Assembly (NCBI GenBank): GCA_017979445.1
Contig: CM030718.1
Coordinates: forward strand, 21,757,021 to 21,821,020
DNA: 64,000 bases
Source of the DNA: Akebia trifoliata
Taxonomy: Eukaryota; Streptophyta; Magnoliopsida; Ranunculales; Lardizabalaceae
Direction: 5' to 3'
Part shown: one piece after another, positions 58,001-64,000 of the stretch
Layout of the letters: the number at the start of each line of letters is the position of its first letter
Numbering within the stretch: position 1 is the first letter of the stretch
The notes under the pieces: generated by a model
Database searches by the model: none
What the model was told of the DNA's origin: nothing
What the model saw: the letters and a program-made list of their open reading frames with translations, nothing else
Position numbers and translations under genes: made by a program

Positions 58001-58315
58001 GAAACACATAGTTTTGCAAGAGCTAAGGACATTAATTCGGTGACAGGTAATGTAGGATATTATGGCATCTTAAATGATGTTTTAGAGTTGAAGTATCCAG
58101 GTGGGAATCGAGTAATACTATTCAAATGTCATTGGTGGGATGTCATAAACCGTGGGGGATTCAAGCAAGATGAATATGGTTTCAAGTGTGTAAATGTTAC
58201 ACGGATCTTAACTACCAACGAACCATATATTCTTACAAATCAAGCACAACAAGTTTTTTATATAAAAGACAATACCTATTGTGATTGGCGTGTTATAATA
58301 AATACACAACCATGA
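55074..58315 (+). pseudogene. CACTA (En/Spm) transposase, TNP2-type, broken
   Basis: The first block (55074-55790) is open and reads MDMPIDKSWIQLPRST, CPCVRCLN, a D/E-rich linker and LLKDAFP.GEKLPKNYYE.KK..., the transposase-associated domain and start of TNP2. Then HAECRIKDEVMRHP, TDSMTWEALDNKYPSF, RMHAAVLWTISDFPTYAN, GKLACPSCHKDTCS and ECYLGHRRFLP...KPLTGEDVFNQLC follow in shifting frames with stops. 57170-57565 (LVGEAKLAGPMQYRWMYLIER, GYLCEESLIFCSRYL) is the DUF4218-type end, and 57899-58315 (RDSRRKTQNSRVFV, GYYGILNDVLELKY, FKCHWWDV) the DUF4216-type end. Several stops (for example at 55787 and 55938) make it a pseudogene. A segment after TMTSFPL-type sequence seems deleted near 56090. Confidence 0.9.
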
Positions 58316-58637
58316 GACTTATACAATATGGAGTCGGAAGATGATGTAGTAGCAAAACCTTTCCAAGATAATGAGCAAGGGTTGCATCAAAATGCAATTG
58401 ATACAAATGATGATGTTATCACTTGGAATAGGAACGATATCTAAGGAGTACTTGTCGAAGGATATGTCGGTGATGATCAAGGCTTCATTAATGATGATGA
58501 TGACGATTACATCTAATATATGATTGATTATATAAATTGTTGTTTTTTTTTATACTAATAGTTCATTTTAATAAAATGAAATTACTTTGTCATTTGATGA
58601 ATATATTGATTTTAATTATCTGAAAAATTGTTGGTTA

Positions 58638-60268
58638 GATATGTTGCGTAGAAAATCATCCAAGCAGGTGGTCCAACAGACAGAGGGAAGAAATAACCCC
58701 TCAAATCCAATCTCAGATGCATTATCTAGTATAGCTAGACCATCTATGAGAGGTGGAAATGGGAGTAGTAATACAGGTATGATATGTTTTATTAAATTAT
58801 TTTGAACCTTATAGTATCATTAATACAATGTTTGTCTAAATAAGTTTTCATTGACATATTTTTTGTTTTGTTATATTTTTTTTAACTCTTTAAACAGCTT
58901 CTAGCAGTACTAGGAGGAGAGGGCCTACGCGAGGCGTAGGAAATTTTGGACAAAAAGTAGGGTAGAAGATGTTAGTGGATTGGAATGTTTATTGTCAGCC
59001 AATATGAAAGAATGTTAGCCATTTTACACATTTCCTAGGGTACGTTGTGAGGCACTCTGGTCATGCTCCATTACAATTCAAGTCATGGACTGATGTTCCA
59101 GAGCATGCGAAGGATTCCTTGTGGTGAGAGGTTCAGGTAAATATAAATTACTTTATATTTTAGGTATTGTTTCATGTTTGCCTTAACAATATGATATATG
59201 CTTATTATTTTTCTTGTAATGTTTATTTTTTAGAGATTTGTCGAGATTGATGATGATAAAAGAGATTGGGTAATGCTATCTATGTCAATGAAATATAAAT
59301 ATTGGAAGAATGACTTAAAATAGAATTACCTACAATTCGATACAGATGAGTAAAGATTGCTCAATATTCCTAACGATGTCTCAGAAGTTGATTGGACCTG
59401 ACTTGTCCACTATTGGAGTACTCCTGAGGCTCAGGTATAAATTATAAAGAATTTGTTAATTAACAACCCTTTAAAATGAATAATATTATTATATTTTTAT
59501 GAAATTTGTGTAAGTTATATCCAAAAGGAACAGTAAGAATAAGAAAAATCAAGTAATCAAACATATTGGGGGGACAAAAAGTTGTGCTCAATATTGTCAT
59601 GAATTGGTGCGTATCTAGTATCGGTCATTTTGATTATATCACTATCTTTTAATATTCAATGTGATTTATGATATATATTTAATATGATTATGTTTGTATT
59701 ATTAAAGGGTGAGGGTAGAAAATTGGGTAATTTACCTACTCGAGTTGATATCTTTAGGAAAACCCATACTAAAAAAAATGGGTCACCACCTGATCCTAAG
59801 TCGGCTGAGCTTATGGTATGTGATCTTAAATAAATTTTAATATAATGCCAAATAAATAAATTTGAATAGGTTCATATTAATTAGTTCATTTTTGTTGTAT
59901 AGGCTAAAATGAAAATGGATCATGAAAAAGGTGGTGGATCAGATTCTACGCTTATAGGCAAAAAGATATTCATTGACGCGTTTGGACCAGATGGGCATGG
60001 TCGAGTACGTACATATGGTCTAGGCCCGACACCAAAATCAGTTTTTGCCTCCTCTTCTCGCTCCTCTCGTACTAGTTATGCCGAGATGCAATCTTAGTTG
60101 ACCAATCTACAACAAACGTTAAAGGAAAATAAAAGAGAACATGAGGAGAGGTTTGTTGAGATGCAGAATCAAATGCAAAGTCAAATCCAGAGTCAGGTGC
60201 AAGAGCAAATAGCGCAGTACTTTCGCACCATGTTTCCAGACGGCCATCTTCCTAGCCAGGGATTATGA
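58638..60268 (+). pseudogene. Second CACTA gene (Transposase_24-like), degraded
   Basis: Exon-like pieces read QQTEGRNNPSNPISDAL, RRGPTRGVGNFG, then RFVEIDDDKRDWV, LPTRVDIFRKTHTKK, MKMDHEKGGGSDSTLIGKK and a coiled tail rich in Q/E/M (NLQQTLKENKREHEERFVEM...QMQSQIQSQVQEQIAQ) ending in FPDGHLPSQGL and TGA. This is the arrangement of the Ptta/En/Spm Transposase_24 partner gene found downstream of TNP2. Stops break it (for example at 60096). Confidence 0.75.
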
Positions 60269-60809
60269 GACTTTCTATGGGCTTGTTTGTCATTCTCATG
60301 ACATTTAACTTTTTTTGTATTATCTTCGTACAATACTTAGACTATATTAGATAACTCTGCATGTATTAAGTAAAATATTTTTAAACTCTAGATGAATTAG
60401 GTAAAATCTTTTTAACTCCGCCAATATACAACTAACGTTTTACATTGCCGGTCCCAAGCCCGGATAAAGGAGGAGGGAGAAGGTATGCCATGGATTCATC
60501 ACTATGAGTTTATTTGCTGCAGATTTTAAACTCATTAAATTGTTATAGGCTAACAGGGAAAAAAAAAAGAATTAATCATAACAGTGCACTTATTTTCTTC
60601 ATCTTATCTGCATAGACACAAAAAGGGATTTTCAAATTTGTCAGACTCTTATCTTGATACATGGTCAGAAAATCCCCATGTAAAAGTAGGCAATCTTCTT
60701 TCAAGGAAAGAAACGAACTTTATTCTGGTTGCTAGTTGCTCTTGGGAAGTAATACACATTTCTAATGAAAGATGTGAATGCTAATGAAAAACAAATTTCA
60801 GCACAAATT

Positions 60810-60995
60810 TTTTTCCAGAAAATAAGGGATATACCGACGGTAAATTTATTGCGTTGTCGCTAAAACAAATACTGTCGCGACTATCTCCGACGAGTACCGA
60901 CGAAAAATCTATCCGCCAGTAAAATATTCTACGACTGATTTAGGAGGATTTAGCGATTGATCTAACCGTCGGTATAGGCCTCTTTTCTAGTAGTG
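60810..60995 (+). mobile_element. Right terminus of the CACTA element
   Basis: Read on the minus strand from 60995 it begins CACTACTAGAAAAGAG, the CACTA terminal motif. Subterminal units of ACCGACGG/CCGTCGGT and TCGGTATA-like motifs follow, as in other CACTA elements. The adjoining GAT would be the 3-bp duplication. The left terminus was not found. Confidence 0.8.
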
Positions 60996-61003
60996 GATGG
61001 TGA

Positions 61004-61372
61004 CTAGGGGTAGATCCAGGATTTTATTATAGTGGGGGCAAACTATAAGTAATGGTACAGTTGAAAAACTTGAATATGAGTAATTTTGGGGGGAAATTCA
61101 AAGATTTTTGGTTGGAAGTTGAAGAAAAGATTATTTAGGTCTTTCCAATTAGTCCATGAGAGAGGGCCCAATCAAGAGACAATGTCATCTTCAAAAATTG
61201 TAAGGGGGCTGGGGAAAAAATTGGAGGGAGGTGATGGGGTGGGGGAAAATAAGGAGGGAGATGAGTGAGTGGGGGCAAATGATGCATATATGTATTTAGT
61301 TGAAAATACATGACTGTCTCAAAATTCTATGGGAGCAATTGCCCCCACAACCTCCTTACTAGCTTCGCTCCT
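61004..61372. mobile_element. hAT-type MITE inserted beside the CACTA end
   Basis: A perfect 8-bp duplication GATGGTGA lies at 60996-61003 and 61373-61380. Ends CTAGGGGTAGATCC and, reverse-complemented, AGGAGCGAAGCTAG are imperfect inverted repeats. Inner GTGGGGGCAA and TTGCCCCCAC pair. 369 bp. Frames inside are fortuitous. Confidence 0.82.
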
Positions 61373-61559
61373 GATGGTGATAAGGATGAGATAGATTATT
61401 AAATGGTGTTTTTATTATTAAGTTTTTGTACTAGGCTATGGACACTCTTTTTCTTTATTTTTGGTCCCTTTAATCGGTTATGATTCATTTTTTAAGATAA
61501 AACTTAGTTTATGTTTTGTGATCCTTAATTTGCATTGGTAGATATTGATTCATCAATTT

Positions 61560-61810
61560 TATTTTATTTGTTAAGAAAGATGAAATTATGGTAGGAAGGG
61601 ACGAATGTACAAGAAAAGACCCTTAATTTACAATCCGAATTGATGGCAGGCCCATCTTATCTCCTAGAAAAGCAATTTTTACTAAGTGGGAAGATCACTA
61701 AAATTACTAAAATTTTCAGAACTGTTATGGAAACACCAAAGCTTGCTAATGCATCCGCCACTGCTGTGCATTCTCTCCAATTATACTGAATTTTCCACTT
61801 TAATCTTCCA
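61560..61810 (-). mobile_element. LINE RNase H fragment
   Basis: The minus strand reads YNWRECTAVADALASFGVS near 61790-61730. Plant LINE RNase H domains have WRE.N..ADALA.FG at this place. It continues for about 50 codons before decaying. No flanking ORF. Confidence 0.6.
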
Positions 61811-62034
61811 AAAGTTTTCTTCAACGTGAAGCACGCCCTTGAATTTGATGAAAGAGAGGAGTTTCTTCCAAGCTCTACCGGGATCTCTCCTCCTCTTCAA
61901 AACATGTGGCTCGTAAAATGCCACTAAATCTATTAGATAATCCATATACTTTCACATTTGTCACGTGGCCCTCTATTTTCTTTTTTAAAAAATAAATAAT
62001 ATTAGAGATGCTTTTTTGTCTTTTTCACCCATGT

Positions 62035-62545
62035 GCTTTGGACCTATAGCTCGGTTATGGGGTGGGGCCAGGATTTTCTTGTAGTAGGGACAAATTATGA
62101 TAAATTGTATAGTTGAATAACTTGAAAATAATTGATTTGAGAGAGAAATTCAGATATTTTTTTATTAAAAATTGAATAAAAGAATATTTAAGTCATTTTC
62201 AATTAGTATATGAGAAGGCCCGATCAAGAGGCAATGTCATCAGCAAAAAATTGAAAGAATTGAAAAGTTGTTATTACAACTTTCAAAATCAATAAAATAA
62301 AAAAAGAATATTTGATTTCAACCAAAACAAAAAAGTAAAAAGGAAAGAGTTCTTTTATGTTTTACCAAAAAAAGGAAAATACTACTTTTTTTACAAGTAA
62401 CACTCAAGAGATCTTCAGTTCAAATCTTATCCTCAACAAAATAAAAAATAAAAAACTATGAATTTTACAATAATTACTACCTCCGCCCCTGGCTCGGTTG
62501 GTTTGACACTTTTCAAAGCAACTTTGAGGTCTTGGGTTAATATGC
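62035..62545 (+). mobile_element. tRNA-SINE split by a hAT MITE
   Basis: The left part GGACCTATAGCTCGGTT and the right part GGTTTGACAC..., AAGCAACTTTGAGGTCTTGG, GTTAATATGCC join into the same sequence as the SINE at 24427, with box A TAGCTCGGTTGG. The 435-bp insert separates them exactly between duplicated GCTCGGTT octamers. Confidence 0.8.
62057..62491. mobile_element. hAT-type MITE within the SINE
   Basis: Flanked by a perfect duplication GCTCGGTT (62049-62056 and 62492-62499). Ends ATGGGGTGGGGCCAGGATTT and, reverse-complemented, CAGGGGCGGAGGTAG. Related to the elements at 61004 (CAGGATTTT near the left end, GAGAGGGCCC..ATCAAGAG inside both) and 5141. Confidence 0.88.
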
Positions 62546-63129
62546 CATAAAAAGTGATACCTATTTTATTATTATTATTTTATTTTTTATATTTTATCTT
62601 TTATGTTTTCAACCTATCTTGTTTCAACTATTTTAATATAACCTGAAATCTTATAAAATAAAAAGAATTATAATGGTAAAATTGCATAGTATAACAATTA
62701 GAAAAGAAATATAGTAACAAAAAAATGGTTTGGAATTATTCAATTTGACCGACTCAAATCAAATAATTTGGTCGGGTTAGATCTAAATCTGGATTTAACC
62801 AAAGTAAAATAGTTCGGATATGATTTTAGCTAATAGGATCCGAGCCGGATTCGACTATGGATCTGATTATGGATGTAAATTCAGACCTGGCGATATACTT
62901 AGATCCGACTCAAACCCGAATCATTTTAAACCCTACAACCAACTTAGCTATGGGTCTAAGACTTTAAGACCTTTTCATAGCAATGATATTAGAACTTACA
63001 AATAAACATCATAAGTAATTTTATTTTATGGTGTGACTTTACAATAAAATCATTTATGATATTTACTCATAACATAATGGTGTTGTAATATCGAAGTGCT
63101 TTTTAATTTTAATTGGTAAACTGTTGTTC
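62546..63129. other. Intergenic, possible decayed hAT-like sequence
   Basis: Between 62730 and 62935 motifs such as CCGACTCAAAT, GGTCGGGTTAGATC, GGATCCGAGCC and AGATCCGACTC recall hAT subterminal repeats, but no ends or duplication can be set. No gene. Confidence 0.35.
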
Positions 63130-63560
63130 TATGGGAACTCACCCACTCTTATTTATTAAAAATACTAGTTACATACGAGTATAGTTACAAGTGGAACCTT
63201 CCTCGAGAATTTTAACTAGATCGTGAGGTAAGTAATAAGAATCCAAAACATAAAATTATGAACCAGCAACACCTAATTTAGCTTAAAATAAGCTACCCCA
63301 CTAACTTCGCTATAATAGAACTCGAATCTACAAATATTGAATGTCACTTTAAGATTCCAATTCTCTCAAAGCACAAGTAGATACATTCATGATGGCTTAA
63401 TTTATTTGTTAAAATACTGGATGGCATATTTTGGAATTTATAGAAATACCAACTCTACTCAGCTTTTCAATCTATTTAATTTAAGGGCCTTCCAGATTGC
63501 AAGAATTTCAATAGCAATAACTGTTAGAGTCATCGACTCAAATTCTTTAGGATCGGTGAT
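63130..63560 (-). mobile_element. LINE 3' end remnant
   Basis: On the minus strand a broken frame includes a segment PHDLVKILEEGSTCNY, which parallels PHELVRIVVEDQ of the LINE end at 52308. Many stops. Upstream pieces such as ALRELES are faint. Confidence 0.5.
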
Positions 63561-64000
63561 TTAGTCCTATTTAATTAGATTAGGACTTTATGCAAAATTA
63601 GATATCTAGGTAGATTAGGATTTGTTTAGTAATTTAATTTGAGTTAAATTTATTTTACAACTTAGAATAGGATTCTATCTTCTTTTGTTTTTTAGAGTTT
63701 TAGTTTTATTAGGATTTTAAATTATTTTTCTTATATATAGAAGACCCAAAACGTGTATTGGGTGTGTGCTGAGTTTTATAAAAAAGTAAAATACTATTTT
63801 ATTGAAAGAGAAGTTCTCCATATTCTATTATTCTTTTCTTTGGTTCGTGTGTGTTAATATTCTTTGGACGTGCCAATTCGAAACAACTAGATCTAAAGAA
63901 AAAGAGACTTCTTTGACTACATAAGTGCAACTTCATGGCAAAATAACTTCAACAATTGTTTTTAGAGTGAGATGATTCGTTGGAAGAAATTATTCGACAT
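63561..64000 (+). other. Possible LTR or promoter-like sequence at the window edge
   Basis: TTATATATAGAAGACCC near 63731, followed by ATTTTATTGAAAGAGAAGTTC and a TTCTTTGGTTCGTGTGTG leader, resembles the core and leader of a plant LTR. No repeat partner is in the window, so this stays a guess. Confidence 0.3.

Overview
This is a stretch of a plant nuclear genome, most likely a eudicot. The genes have short exons, long AT-rich introns and GT-AG splice sites, and their proteins fit plant rhomboid, Rab5-interacting (PF07019), glycoside hydrolase 1 and HD-ZIP IV families. Plant transposons (Ty1/copia, Tat-type Ty3/gypsy, CACTA, hAT, TRIM, LINE, tRNA-SINE) dominate. There is no prokaryotic feature and no CRISPR array. 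One run of exactly 100 N (47137-47236) is a scaffold gap.

Layout. 1-5480: the right part of a very long LTR, then scrambled copia and TRIM debris. 5482-12702 (minus): an RBL1/RBL2-like rhomboid protease gene with a 4.7-kb first intron full of transposons. 13200-17350: MITEs and a small TRIM. 18388-25307 (minus): a small four-exon gene for a Rab5-interacting (RAB5IF/C20orf24-like) membrane protein. 25551-34000: more MITEs, three members of a foldback family (one interrupted by a TRIM) and a Mutator-like MITE with a perfect 9-bp duplication. 34137-38777: a dead copia element with a 31-bp minisatellite, primer-binding site and LTR. 38778-47136: a nest in which a Tat/Ogre-like gypsy element (3' LTR, polypurine tract, pol) sits inside an inverted copy of the LTR seen at 1-3302; it carries a fragment of an HD-ZIP IV transcription-factor gene between pol and its 3' LTR. 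47275-51740 (plus): the last nine exons of a family-1 beta-glucosidase whose frame stays open but which lacks conserved active-site segments. 52232-64000: LINE ends, a copia LTR, a dead CACTA element, hAT MITEs and a SINE split by one of them.

Only two host genes look functional (rhomboid and Rab5-interacting). As I recall, their Arabidopsis counterparts (At2g29050 and At2g29020) are close neighbours, so the pair may be a conserved block swollen by transposons. The beta-glucosidase is doubtful. Target-site duplications could be read directly for many insertions, which allows an insertion order to be proposed in several places.

I found no previously undescribed molecular system. The most notable items are the host-gene fragment in the gypsy element, the divergent beta-glucosidase, the SINE that acts as a visible empty site for a hAT MITE, and the families of long-hairpin elements.
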